Positions 8,937 through 17,943 of a stretch of 64,000 bases of DNA are shown one piece after another. A program made the position numbers and the translations under genes. Numbering within the stretch: position 1 is the first letter of the stretch; each line of letters opens with the position of its first letter. This DNA comes from Akkermansia sp. GTDB lineage: Bacteria > Verrucomicrobiota > Verrucomicrobiia > Verrucomicrobiales > Akkermansiaceae. Location: the NCBI GenBank assembly GCA_030525455.1, contig JAUNER010000002.1, positions 1 to 64,000 of the forward strand, in the 5' to 3' direction. The notes under the pieces were generated by a model. That model searched no databases. It was given only the letters and a program-made list of their open reading frames with translations, and was not told where the DNA came from.

Positions 8937-9049
8937 GGGTAAGACAAAGCGATTAGAAAAAATGTTCAAATAAAATGAAAAAAAATTTTAAAGTGCCATA
9001 AAAAAATCTTATCGGAGTCAGAATAGTGCTGGTGACATGATTTATTCAC

Positions 9050-9077
9050 TTGACAAATGAAATCTCACATATACTCT
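9050..9077 (+). promoter_or_regulatory. Sigma70-type promoter for AbiF leader RNA
   Basis: A perfect -35 (TTGACA, 9050-9055) is followed by a 16-bp spacer and TACTCT (9072-9077); an overlapping TATACT begins at 9070. The expected start at about 9084-9086 coincides with the first base of the hairpin RNA at 9086, so the RNA would have almost no unstructured leader. Confidence 0.6.
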
Positions 9078-9085
9078 AAGTTCAG

Positions 9086-9158
9086 AAAACCTCCCCCGCT
9101 TAGGGTTGGGATCCGATGATTCCTTCAACTGCGCACATGGGGAGGGTTTTTGTTTTTT
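9086..9158 (+). ncRNA. Short hairpin RNA upstream of AbiF-type gene
   Basis: The outer stem pairs AAAACCTCCCC (9086-9096) with GGGGAGGGTTTT (9139-9150, one bulge). It encloses a second hairpin (GTTGGGA at 9105-9111 with TCC and CAAC at 9121-9129). The outer stem's 3' arm runs into TTTTTGTTTTTT, the shape of an intrinsic terminator, and the abi ATG follows directly at 9159. The 3' arm also contains the only Shine-Dalgarno-like sequence for abi. Position and architecture fit the AbiF RNA motif known upstream of Abi_2 genes, where the RNA is thought to restrain the toxin. Assignment is by context and structure, not by alignment. Confidence 0.6.
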
Positions 9159-10142
9159 ATGGAATACCTCAAACATCATCTTTCTATTCCCGAACAAGTT
9201 GAACTTTTAAAGAAACGTGGACTTGAAGCAGAGGATACCCTTTTAGCAACTCGTTTAAAAAATGTAGGGTATTACAGACTTAGTGCATATTTACACCCTT
9301 TCCGAATAAGAGACGAACTTGGAAAAATAAGTGATGAATATACCCCAGGAACCACCTTGGACAAAGTTTGGCTATATTACAGTTTTGACCGCAAATTTCG
9401 CTTTATGATGTTAGATGCAATAGAACGCATCGAAGTTGCCCTGCGTAGCAGAATTGCCTATTACCACACACAGGAGCGATCCCCTTTCGCTTACGCAAGT
9501 GCTGATTATTTCCCCAAATGGAAAGGATATATTCAAGGATTAGACCGACTTAAAATTCAGAAAGACAAACACGGGAAAGCAATAACAAAAGGTAAAGATT
9601 CTATTGATCATTTCTTCAATACATATGGAGACAAACATGACTACCTACCTCTTTGGATAGCAGTAGGAGAAATGGACTTTGGCACAGTAGTTCACTTCTA
9701 TACACATTCAGAGAAAGTTATAAAAAAAGCCATAGCCGGGGAATGGAATATAGACACATCTTCCTTGGAATCTTGGTTAAATACTCTAAGGATGTTGCGT
9801 AACGACTGTGCTCACCATGCTCGTATATGGAATAAAACGTTTCAGTCCCTTCCTCGTATGAATAACACCCCCAACCTACCCTGGAACTATGTTTACTCTG
9901 ATAAAGCGAAAAAATGGGTCAAACCAACAAACTCATTAATGGATAATAAATCCATGCTTGATTCCCAAAATACCCTTGCCGCACATCTATTTATCTGCCG
10001 TTATTTACTTAAACAAATAGCCCCAACCTCTGAATGGCATATTCGTATGCAAAACTTCCTCATCAAGTTTCAGCAACAAGGCATTCCTCTTTCTAAAATA
10101 GGACTTCCTGAATACTGGGAGAACCACCCAATGTGGATATAA
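9159..10142 (+). CDS. Abi_2/AbiF-family HEPN protein (abortive infection toxin)
   Basis: A 327-residue protein of the Abi_2 (AbiD/AbiF) family. The N-terminus has the family opening HHLSIPEQVELLKKRGL, then NVGYYRLSAYLHPF and the YSFDRKFRFMMLDAIERIEV helix with an Arg-rich continuation. Near residue 214 the motif RNDCAHH gives the R-x4-H catalytic pair of HEPN ribonucleases (R214, H219). Such proteins cause abortive infection or growth arrest by cutting RNA, and the family has been linked to the HEPN domains of Cas13. The start is ATG 9159, 12 nt after a GGGGAGGG that is paired in the upstream RNA hairpin. It is a single gene with no protein antitoxin beside it, which makes the upstream RNA the candidate antitoxin. 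Confidence 0.85.
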   Translation: MEYLKHHLSIPEQVELLKKRGLEAEDTLLATRLKNVGYYRLSAYLHPFRIRDELGKISDEYTPGTTLDKVWLYYSFDRKFRFMMLDAIERIEVALRSRIAYYHTQERSPFAYASADYFPKWKGYIQGLDRLKIQKDKHGKAITKGKDSIDHFFNTYGDKHDYLPLWIAVGEMDFGTVVHFYTHSEKVIKKAIAGEWNIDTSSLESWLNTLRMLRNDCAHHARIWNKTFQSLPRMNNTPNLPWNYVYSDKAKKWVKPTNSLMDNKSMLDSQNTLAAHLFICRYLLKQIAPTSEWHIRMQNFLIKFQQQGIPLSKIGLPEYWENHPMWI

Positions 10143-10238
10143 GAATTCCAACATAGAAAATTTGTTTAAAGGAACAAGAAAATAGAATGATACAAAATAA
10201 GATTGCAATTCCTGCCTATTGGCATAACTTGAGGTGTG

Positions 10239-10787
10239 ATGAACAAAACAATAGAAAACCTAAAAGCAGCCATCAAAGGCGAAACTACCGCCTCTGCCAC
10301 CTATGCCGCCTATGCGGTAAAGGCCATGCAAGAGGGGCAGCCGCTCATCCAGAAGCTATTTGAAGCGGCATCAAAGGCAGAATCCATCCACGCAGTAAAT
10401 CATAACAAAGTGCTAGAAAAGCTGGGTGCAAAGATGGATGCCTTTGAAATCAACATCACCGTTAATAGTACCGCAGAAAACCTAAAGGCCGCTATCGCCG
10501 GTGAAACTCATGAGTTTGAGTGTATGTACCCGGAATTTATCGCTGTGGCTAAGGAAGAAGGGCAAGATGCTGCTGTACGCTCATTTACCTGGGCCACAGA
10601 GGCAGAGAAAGAACACGCTGACTTTTACACCGCAGCTCTGCAAGCACTTGAAAACGGCGACACCTCTACACTGCCCAAGCAGTACTGGATTTGCCCACTT
10701 TGCGGTGACACCTTTAAGTCTCTGGATGGGGTAACAGTTTGCCCGCTCTGCAATGCAAAGGCAGAAAAGTTCCTAGTCATCGGCTAA
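10239..10787 (+). CDS. Rubrerythrin
   Basis: A 182-residue rubrerythrin, a non-haem di-iron peroxidase that detoxifies hydrogen peroxide in anaerobes. The N-terminal ferritin-like four-helix domain repeats the pattern ENLKAAIKGETTAS and ENLKAAIAGETHEFE, which supplies the iron-binding Glu residues. EAEKEHADFY gives the final E-x-x-H ligand. The C-terminal rubredoxin-like domain has two knuckles, CPLCGD and CPLCNA, for one iron. Its ATG at 10239 sits just after GAGG, one of the few Shine-Dalgarno-like sequences in the window. A hairpin terminator follows. Its presence supports an anaerobic or microaerobic lifestyle. Confidence 0.95.
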   Translation: MNKTIENLKAAIKGETTASATYAAYAVKAMQEGQPLIQKLFEAASKAESIHAVNHNKVLEKLGAKMDAFEINITVNSTAENLKAAIAGETHEFECMYPEFIAVAKEEGQDAAVRSFTWATEAEKEHADFYTAALQALENGDTSTLPKQYWICPLCGDTFKSLDGVTVCPLCNAKAEKFLVIG

Positions 10788-10824
10788 GAGAGATACCCTC
10801 ACCTCTGTAATAAGAAAAATTTTA

Positions 10825-10857
10825 AGGAGCATCCACATAGGTGCTCCTCTTTTTTTA
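10825..10857 (+). terminator. Intrinsic terminator after rubrerythrin
   Basis: The stem AGGAGCA (10825-10831) pairs with TGCTCCT (10842-10848), followed by CTTTTTTT. It lies 38 bp after the rubrerythrin stop. Confidence 0.85.
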
Positions 10858-10877
10858 CAAAAATCCCCCACCTGCGA

Positions 10878-10923
10878 GCTAAGTGACACAAAGGTTCTGC
10901 AGGGGGGGGATAAGTGCTACAAA
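10878..10923. repeat. Two 16-bp TAAGTG-type direct repeats
   Basis: CTAAGTGACACAAAGG (10878) and ATAAGTGCTACAAAAA (10908) recur with a 30-bp offset just downstream of the M16 protease gene. They resemble the CTAAGTGAACTACAAAATT units at the left end of the window. No gene is attached to them. Confidence 0.4.
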
Positions 10924-10943
10924 AAAAGTAAATGGAGCGATGA

Positions 10944-13900
10944 TTATTTCAGCTCAATGCTGATAGTTTCACCTTTCTTTAACTGAAGCTCACGAATAAG
11001 TAAAAAGTCATTGGTGAGCAAAGCTGCCTTATCCATAGGCATGGAAAAACCATCCTTTGAAGCCAAAGCCGTGGTTGCCTTTATACGATTCGGGAACCAA
11101 ATACCTACACGAGACTTTGCGTCTTGGTTAGCAGTGATGGTGAAACCTTTAGACGCGTCAGCCGGGTTATTCCAAGTGATATGCCAAGGAGACTTGCTAT
11201 GTGACTCATCTAAGCGAGCCACCCAAGCCGGGTCACCATAAAAGGCAACGCAGTCACGGTCATGGACCAGACCAATCTGGTCTTTGCCACCGCCGTAACC
11301 GGCATTTCGCAAACCATTAACGAAATTAGGGTCTCTCAACGCACCATTCACGTCGGCGGCATTGAAAGAAACCTTCATCAAATTTGGGAATCGCTGAACG
11401 GTTTCGTCTAAAATAAACTGGTTATTAAGATACCAAGACTCAGCTAAGCTAGAAGCATCATGGTTACCAAAGAACAAGCTAAGAGTACCCCAACCGCCCT
11501 TGCCATACCATGAAGGAACGGTATAACCTACAAGCTGATTAAATCCATAACCACTCAAAGCAGTAACAGCCATAGAGTTTTTAGACTTTTTAGCATCACC
11601 AAGCAAGCAGTTACCGGAAGCAAGCCACACGGCCGGACCAGGATTTGGCTTTATCACAGGAGGGTTATTTCGCTTCAGGAATGCCGTCAAATCATCCTCT
11701 TTGCCTCCAAACAAAGCACCACTTAAAAATGACCCGAATTCTGAAAACTGCTTCTGGGTAAGCATGTGGAACTTATTATCACCAGAAACGATAATCCCTT
11801 TGCCAAACGGCATTTCCAAATTATACTGTGTGGCATGAGAAGAAGTCACAAAGAGCTGAGGCTTTGCGGTTTCCCAATATCCTTTTAGTTTAGGAGCGAT
11901 GCCGTAAGAATCAGGATTTTTTGCCTCCTGAGCTTTTACCCCCTCGGTATAAAACTGAGGTTGCACGCCACTTTTATTCCCGGTTTGTTCAACATACTGA
12001 AAAGCTTGCCAATCCGTTAAGCACATACTTCTGGAAAAACGACTCGTATCAATATTCGTCGTCCCCATACCACGGGTAATGATAAGCGGTTTTGTAGCCT
12101 TTGCGATGCGCATAGCATCCTTTGGCGTATAACCGGTAACCATTCCCCAAATGCAGTCACCGTAAATATCCTCGTCTAGCTGACGAGTCATACGGTGCAT
12201 ATCATTTACTGTGGTTCTGTCAAGCTCTTCAGGCTGACCAACTAAGGCAATATAACGAGGTGCGTATTTTTTAAGCACATCCAGCTTTGAGTACACAGAC
12301 CCCTCGTAAGTAAAAACTTTTGCCTTATGCTTACGAGCTAAGGTAGAAGCTACGTTTTTCCAGGCAGGAAGCTTCGCCGTATCTGCAGAAATCAAGACAG
12401 CATACGGCGAAGAAAGCTCCTGTACGTCAATTTTTTTTTTAGCCACAGTAGAAGCAGTCACATTCACACTATACGAGAACGAAGCAGGAGTAGCCGCCGG
12501 GGCGACCTCTTCCTTTGGGTTATCTGGTAAGATATTGATATTAAGAATCTCACCCTTACCAAACACCTCTTTGGCCAGAGCCTTCATTTCTTCTAGTGTG
12601 ATGGACTTAAAGTCCTCTACTGCCTCGCGATGCTCTTGCATACGCTCAGGCTTCTGCTGAGAATCACTCAACAAACCCTGCCAATAGGCATTACTACGAT
12701 AAGAGCGTTCCATGCCATTAAGAAGCGGATTTCTGGAACGATCCAATTCATCTTGAGTCAAAGGTTCCTCACCATTAGCGAGCTTAGAGGCGATGTCTGC
12801 CATAGCCTTGTAAACAAGCTCCTTATTACGCATCACACCAGAACTCATCGAGGCAATGTAGCCGGAATTCTTAAAGATTTCGCTTACAGAGATACGAGTA
12901 GATGGGGAATAAGTTTCGCCCATGTTTTCACGAATCCCCTTAAACATTCTGTCTTTAAGAATCGCACGCAACATATTCATGCGGCGCATAGACTTTTTAT
13001 CGGTTACTGCAGGGAGCTTCCAGTATGAACACACCATGGTCTTATCAATGGTAGACTCATACAGCAAATCATGCTTAGAATTGAAAGTAATCATTTCCGG
13101 ATTCTTAATTTCATCCGGTACCACAGCAGGCTTAGGAGCACGAGCAGGCACAGCCCCGACAGTACGTTCTAAGAGAGGAATAATCGTAGCAACGTCAAAA
13201 TCACCTGTAACAGTCACTTCCAAGTAGTTCTTTTTCAACGGAACTTCAAGCCAATTTTTAACGTCCTCAACCTTATACGAAGCCAACTGTTCCTGAGTTG
13301 GGAAAAGGTATCTGGGGTTATTTTTGTAAATCAAGGCAGGCACTTTCATCTGCATAGGCCCAGAAACATCGTGACGTAGCTTATTGAAAAGCATAGGCAT
13401 GGCACGACGGAACAAAATAGCACCATCCTCACGGAAGCCCGGATACATCATCGCTGCAGTTTGTAGCTGAAGTTGAGTTTCTAGGTCTCTACGGTTTGTG
13501 GAGCCCTGAATCTTAAAGCAATCAATATCAATGCCAAAACCGACCCCAACTCGCTTACCGGAAAGAATGCTTTCCAGTTCATCAGCTGAGTGGTTTTTCA
13601 AACCACCGGCTTGCATAATTGCATCTGCGAAGCTATCTAAGCCGGCCGCATTTACCGGACGAGTGACAGAGCCCCCATCTATGGAATAAAGGATAGAAAT
13701 AGAATCCTTATCAAACTCCGTGGGCTTTAAGTTTACACGAACGCCATTAGACAAAGTCAACTGAGTGACGCCTAAATCCGGAACTTCAGTTTTAGCGACA
13801 ACCTTACCCGGCTCACCAAAGGTATAATCAAATGGCTTAAACGTCTGAACCTTATAGGGCTCAACCTTTGCCGTTTTTGCCAAATGATACACATTCAGAG

Positions 13901-15362
13901 CTTCCTTTTCACCATCTGCTAATTCCGTATTAGAAGTGATGATGATGCGGGGGACAGCTTCACTCCAGACTTTTTTCAATGCTTCTTGACACTGTTTCGT
14001 CGTCAATGACATCAAAGCAGGCTTCATGATACGCCAATCCTCCTCAGGCGTGGTAAAGACATCACCTGAAGCGGCACAGCCAACCAAAGCATCAGCCAAG
14101 CCATCTGACTTTGCAGTAGCCCATGACTTGATGGCGTTTTCGCTCATGGCGATGGCATTACGGCGAGGTTCATCTAACTCAGCCTCATTAAATCCGTGTT
14201 CGATAGCACGGCGAAGTTCCTGTTCGACACAAGCAAGAGCACTTTTCCATTTCGTGTAATCCGTTTTTACTTGGAAAGTATTCATCTCTGCCATCTGGAA
14301 GAGAGTCGACTTATCTCCACCGGCAGAAATAAACGGACAAATCGGCAACTTGGAAATCTTTTCCAATCGGCGATTCAGCATGGAATAAGCCATAGACAAT
14401 GGCAAATCTTTCACACGCTTAGCCACGGTGTCGGGCTCTTTCTTAAATGGCTTAACAATCGCCAGGCTAATATCTGTACTGGTAGCTTCCTTGTTTGTAA
14501 TCCAATGAGCAGAAATTTTTTCCGCAGGCTTTACCTGCCCCTTATCCAGGCTAAAGGAGTAATTATCCTTTTTCATGGAGCTAAAGTATTCCTTCACCCA
14601 CTTCTCTGCCTGCTCTACACTCACATCACCAACGATAATAAGTTGCATTTGACTAGGCACATAGTGCTTCTGATAATAATCCAAGAACTTTTGACGAGGG
14701 CAATTCTGAATCATATCAAGCGTACCAATAGGGAATCGATGAGGAATGAGAGTACCATCCAAAAGAATGCTAATCATCTCTTTGCTCACACGGAACATAG
14801 CAGAATCTCTAGCCTTATACTCACTGGTGATAATACCACGCTCAGCATTGATAGCGTCTTCCTCTAAATGGGCACCATCAGCAAAGTCTCTCATAATGGT
14901 AAATGCAAGCTTTACCGTAGAATCCTTTAAGCTGGGTACATCTATCATATAAACAGTCTCATCAAAAGCAGTATATGCATTAGCATCACCGCCAAGGCCT
15001 AAACCTTCCTTTTGCATCGCTGTGATAATTTCACCACGCTTAAAGTGATTACTCCCATTAAACACCATGTGCTCAATAAAGTGAGAAATCCCCTGAATAT
15101 CATCCGTTTCATTCAAAGAGCCAGTATTTACACGCAAACGAATACTAAAGCGCCCTTTAGGTTCAGCATTTGGGCGAATCATATATGTGAGCCCATTTGC
15201 TAACTTCCCAGTAACCAACTGAGGGTCTTGCTTGGGAGTTGCCTTAAGCGGACAAGTTGCTGTAGATGAACTAGGCTGAGCTTGAGAATTTTCTACACTT
15301 TGTGAATACGCAGAAAGAATACAAGCGATGGACAATATGGAAGTAATTGTTAATGGATTCAT
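10944..15362 (-). CDS. Giant M16 zinc protease with C-terminal C25-like domain
   Basis: A 1472-residue exported protein with an N-terminal signal peptide (ITSILSIACILSAYS). Residues about 45-960 form a tandem M16 peptidase. The inverted zinc motif is HFIEH (H94, E97, H98), with the distal glutamate in NAERGIITSEYKA. The inactive second half is the usual M16 partner domain. From about residue 990 an extra part of roughly 480 residues begins with SPYAVLISADTAKLPAWKNV and looks like a caspase/gingipain-type (C25) fold. A candidate dyad is H1176 (SSHATQ) and C1252 (SGNCLLGD). Ordinary bacterial M16 proteins are 900-950 residues, so this is a fusion. It probably degrades proteins in the periplasm or outside the cell. 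It has no operon partner. Confidence 0.85.
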   Translation of the reverse strand: MNPLTITSILSIACILSAYSQSVENSQAQPSSSTATCPLKATPKQDPQLVTGKLANGLTYMIRPNAEPKGRFSIRLRVNTGSLNETDDIQGISHFIEHMVFNGSNHFKRGEIITAMQKEGLGLGGDANAYTAFDETVYMIDVPSLKDSTVKLAFTIMRDFADGAHLEEDAINAERGIITSEYKARDSAMFRVSKEMISILLDGTLIPHRFPIGTLDMIQNCPRQKFLDYYQKHYVPSQMQLIIVGDVSVEQAEKWVKEYFSSMKKDNYSFSLDKGQVKPAEKISAHWITNKEATSTDISLAIVKPFKKEPDTVAKRVKDLPLSMAYSMLNRRLEKISKLPICPFISAGGDKSTLFQMAEMNTFQVKTDYTKWKSALACVEQELRRAIEHGFNEAELDEPRRNAIAMSENAIKSWATAKSDGLADALVGCAASGDVFTTPEEDWRIMKPALMSLTTKQCQEALKKVWSEAVPRIIITSNTELADGEKEALNVYHLAKTAKVEPYKVQTFKPFDYTFGEPGKVVAKTEVPDLGVTQLTLSNGVRVNLKPTEFDKDSISILYSIDGGSVTRPVNAAGLDSFADAIMQAGGLKNHSADELESILSGKRVGVGFGIDIDCFKIQGSTNRRDLETQLQLQTAAMMYPGFREDGAILFRRAMPMLFNKLRHDVSGPMQMKVPALIYKNNPRYLFPTQEQLASYKVEDVKNWLEVPLKKNYLEVTVTGDFDVATIIPLLERTVGAVPARAPKPAVVPDEIKNPEMITFNSKHDLLYESTIDKTMVCSYWKLPAVTDKKSMRRMNMLRAILKDRMFKGIRENMGETYSPSTRISVSEIFKNSGYIASMSSGVMRNKELVYKAMADIASKLANGEEPLTQDELDRSRNPLLNGMERSYRSNAYWQGLLSDSQQKPERMQEHREAVEDFKSITLEEMKALAKEVFGKGEILNINILPDNPKEEVAPAATPASFSYSVNVTASTVAKKKIDVQELSSPYAVLISADTAKLPAWKNVASTLARKHKAKVFTYEGSVYSKLDVLKKYAPRYIALVGQPEELDRTTVNDMHRMTRQLDEDIYGDCIWGMVTGYTPKDAMRIAKATKPLIITRGMGTTNIDTSRFSRSMCLTDWQAFQYVEQTGNKSGVQPQFYTEGVKAQEAKNPDSYGIAPKLKGYWETAKPQLFVTSSHATQYNLEMPFGKGIIVSGDNKFHMLTQKQFSEFGSFLSGALFGGKEDDLTAFLKRNNPPVIKPNPGPAVWLASGNCLLGDAKKSKNSMAVTALSGYGFNQLVGYTVPSWYGKGGWGTLSLFFGNHDASSLAESWYLNNQFILDETVQRFPNLMKVSFNAADVNGALRDPNFVNGLRNAGYGGGKDQIGLVHDRDCVAFYGDPAWVARLDESHSKSPWHITWNNPADASKGFTITANQDAKSRVGIWFPNRIKATTALASKDGFSMPMDKAALLTNDFLLIRELQLKKGETISIELK

Positions 15363-15438
15363 GTAAGAACTAGCTTTTTTTCATCATCGCAAACCGAGCC
15401 GGAATGTCAAGCTAGCTCCTCCGAATGAACGCAAAAAA

Positions 15439-16632
15439 TTACTCTAGCCACACATCGTTTTTACGAGGCGAGGAAATTCCGCAAATTCTGTCAATACAAC
15501 GCTCCCAAACCTCTCGCCCCTGATGGATTTCAACCTCAATTCTGAGGAAATAAACAGGTACTTCTGGAGTCTCCGCTGGTGGGTCGAGACGAACTGCGTC
15601 TTTTTCCGTCGTCACAATCATCTGCATAGCCCGATCTGCACAACGGTCATAAAACTCAAGTAATTCAGATTGATCAAACCAATGGTGATCAGGATAACGC
15701 TTACAAATCTCAACCTTAGCCCCCAGTCGACGAAGAGAATCCTCAAAGCTTTCCGGACGAGCAATGCCACTAAGAGCAGCAACATATTTACCCTGTAGTG
15801 CATCTAAAGGTAGTCGTTCGCCGGTAAACACGTTTTCCAAATACTTAGGTCCATGGTTTGTAACCACAATTTCTGCTACCGGGTTATATTTACGGATTTT
15901 TTCGATAAGTTCGTTCTGCGGTTTCCCGGCACACTTCGTCAAAACAATATAACTAGCTCTTGCCAAACTACTTTTTGGTTCTCTAAGAGTCCCACGCGGC
16001 AACATAGCTCCAGTACCAAATGGAGCCCCACAATCCACAAGCACGATGTCTAATTCATGAGCTAACTTCAAATACTGCATACCATCATCAAGAACGAGGG
16101 TATCACAGCCTAAATGCTCAATGGCAAAAATACCAGATTTTATACGATTTTTATCCACCAAAACAGCCACCCCATCTAAGTTCTTTGCCAACATAAATGG
16201 TTCGTCACCAGAATGCAAGGGGCCTAAATATCGAGTGGTCCCATCGCTGGAAATTTTTGGCAAATTTTCTACTTGCTTGCCATTCTCATCAAGCCAAATT
16301 TGAGGTTCCTCCAAATCAGCACTTTTATACCCACGAGTCAAGATAGCTACCTTTCGCCCACGCTGAGTAAGAGTTCTAGCCAATAGCTCAACCACAGGAG
16401 TTTTCCCCGTACCGCCAACGGTGATATTCCCGACACTCACAACAAGCGTACCCAAACGAGCCTGTTTGGAAACACCGGAATGAAAAAGCTTCAACCGAAG
16501 AAGAATAACCATGCGAAACAACCATGATGCCACTCTCAAAATCATACGCATCACAGACGCACGAAACCCCTTTGCCGTACCAAAAATAACGGCAGTCCCC
16601 CATTCCTCAAATTCTTCGGCTCGCGATTTCAT
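15439..16632 (-). CDS. lpxK: Tetraacyldisaccharide 4'-kinase
   Basis: A 397-residue lipid A kinase that phosphorylates the 4' position of tetraacyldisaccharide-1-phosphate, the step that makes lipid IVA. The P-loop is present as VGNITVGGTGKTPVVELLA. DTLVLDDGMQYLKL is the Walker B-like segment, and the LAALSGIARPESFE-type motif appears as VAALSGIARPESFEDSLRRL. An N-terminal hydrophobic helix with an amphipathic patch anchors it to the inner membrane. It lies 12 nt behind the zinc-ribbon gene, suggesting an operon. It proves that the organism makes lipid A; no other lpx genes are in the window. Confidence 0.95.
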   Translation of the reverse strand: MKSRAEEFEEWGTAVIFGTAKGFRASVMRMILRVASWLFRMVILLRLKLFHSGVSKQARLGTLVVSVGNITVGGTGKTPVVELLARTLTQRGRKVAILTRGYKSADLEEPQIWLDENGKQVENLPKISSDGTTRYLGPLHSGDEPFMLAKNLDGVAVLVDKNRIKSGIFAIEHLGCDTLVLDDGMQYLKLAHELDIVLVDCGAPFGTGAMLPRGTLREPKSSLARASYIVLTKCAGKPQNELIEKIRKYNPVAEIVVTNHGPKYLENVFTGERLPLDALQGKYVAALSGIARPESFEDSLRRLGAKVEICKRYPDHHWFDQSELLEFYDRCADRAMQMIVTTEKDAVRLDPPAETPEVPVYFLRIEVEIHQGREVWERCIDRICGISSPRKNDVWLE

Positions 16633-16644
16633 AATAGGATATTA

Positions 16645-17346
16645 TTAATGCAATACTCGATGACAATTAGGGCAATGCACAAGCTCTCTACCCTGAAATA
16701 CCTTTATACGGATATAATCCGGAACAGCCATATGACAACCGGTACAGCGGCCCTGCTCTTCCATAGAAACAAGGACAGGCAGCCCCTTCCCTTTTATCAT
16801 ACGCTCATAACTTTCCACAGAATCTGCGGGAATTTGAGCAGCAAACTCAGCTCTATCTGCCTGCATTTTCTTTAAACTCGATGCATCATTCTCTGCGGCA
16901 TGCTCTAAATGAGCCATTTTTTCCTCTGCCTCTAGTTTCATCTCTTTGGCACGTGCCATTTTTGCATCAAAATCCTTTTTTGCATTCTCAATTTGCTCCA
17001 TAAGCTCCAGTTCTCGGACTTCAAGCTCTTCAATAGCTACTTCTGTTTTGGCAATTTCCTGAATACACATCTGGTATTCCTCATTCTTGCGTGTTGTTGA
17101 CTGAAGCGTTTTGGTCTTTGCTATATATGCGTTTTTAGATGCGATGCTCGATTCCACCTCCCCAACCTGAAGCTCTAATGAAGTAATATATTCCTTTAAC
17201 TCCAATAGTTTCTGCTTAACCAACTTTAGACGATTCAAAATATTTTTTCGCATTTCCGGCAAAGAATCCAAGTCTTTCTTCACCTTTGCGATACGAATAT
17301 CTTTTTCCTGCAAGATAAGTAATTTTTCTAAATCGTCGTGATTCAT
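16645..17346 (-). CDS. Zinc-ribbon coiled-coil protein (CT398-like)
   Basis: A 233-residue protein starting at ATG 17346 (MNHDDLEKLLILQEKD); an upstream in-frame start at 17394 would add 16 unlikely residues. About 190 residues form a long antiparallel coiled coil rich in Lys and Glu. A C-terminal C4 zinc ribbon follows (CTGCHMAVPDYIRIKV and CPNCHRVL). This is the CT398/zf-RING_7 arrangement found across Chlamydiota and Verrucomicrobiota and linked to secretion or flagellar/sigma-54 factors in Chlamydia. Here it precedes lpxK by 12 nt in the same operon. Its exact role is unknown. Confidence 0.8.
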   Translation of the reverse strand: MNHDDLEKLLILQEKDIRIAKVKKDLDSLPEMRKNILNRLKLVKQKLLELKEYITSLELQVGEVESSIASKNAYIAKTKTLQSTTRKNEEYQMCIQEIAKTEVAIEELEVRELELMEQIENAKKDFDAKMARAKEMKLEAEEKMAHLEHAAENDASSLKKMQADRAEFAAQIPADSVESYERMIKGKGLPVLVSMEEQGRCTGCHMAVPDYIRIKVFQGRELVHCPNCHRVLH

Positions 17347-17508
17347 CTTCCATACTCTACCACGCCATACGTCCGTAGAAAAGGCTTTTCCCATTCAGTA
17401 TTTCAAATGAAAACTATGCATAGACTCCAGAGATTCCATAAAGCAAAATTATAAATTTTCTGGAGAAAAAAATTTGATTCCACGAATAAATTTTAATAAG
17501 ATACAAGC

Positions 17509-17931
17509 ATGAGTAAGGTTCGTTGGGAAACATCTAGTGGAGATTTATCAAACAAAGAAACTGCACTTGAATTACTACGAGAAGAAAAAATCGAACATGT
17601 GATTTGCTCAATAGAAAACATTTGCTTACAGTCGTTTAAAGAAGACAACGACCTTTATCATGTAGAATATGTAAAACAAATCCCTGGCGGGAACCCTGAA
17701 ATTTACGCCGCCCCTGAGGGGGTAAATGGTCAAGAACTTGACTCACTTTACGACAAATTTATCAATGGCGAGGATTTTTCATTCGTAAAAAAAGAATGGG
17801 AATGTCAAACGGACATCATCTACAAACATAACCACCAACTCATGTGGTTTATATTCCTCGCCATTGCATTGGTAGTCATCGCTCTTATTTCTCTACAACA
17901 TGGATGGATTGACTGCCAATTATTCCGCTAA
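17509..17931 (+). CDS. Uncharacterised tail-anchored protein
   Basis: 140 residues, unrecognised. The first about 105 residues are soluble and acidic. A single hydrophobic segment near the C-terminus (FIFLAIALVVIALISL) is followed by a short tail with one Cys, so it is probably a C-tail-anchored protein facing the cytoplasm. The start at ATG 17509 follows an A-rich leader without a Shine-Dalgarno sequence. It is the only plus-strand gene in a long run of minus-strand genes and is convergent with tadA, with 12 bp between the stops. The coding evidence is its length and normal composition. Confidence 0.6.
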   Translation: MSKVRWETSSGDLSNKETALELLREEKIEHVICSIENICLQSFKEDNDLYHVEYVKQIPGGNPEIYAAPEGVNGQELDSLYDKFINGEDFSFVKKEWECQTDIIYKHNHQLMWFIFLAIALVVIALISLQHGWIDCQLFR

Positions 17932-17943
17932 AGCACATCTTAT

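Noticed and set aside
8734..8973. Plus-strand 79-residue frame
   Set aside because: It overlaps copy 1 of the structured RNA and disagrees with copy 2, where the frame is not preserved.
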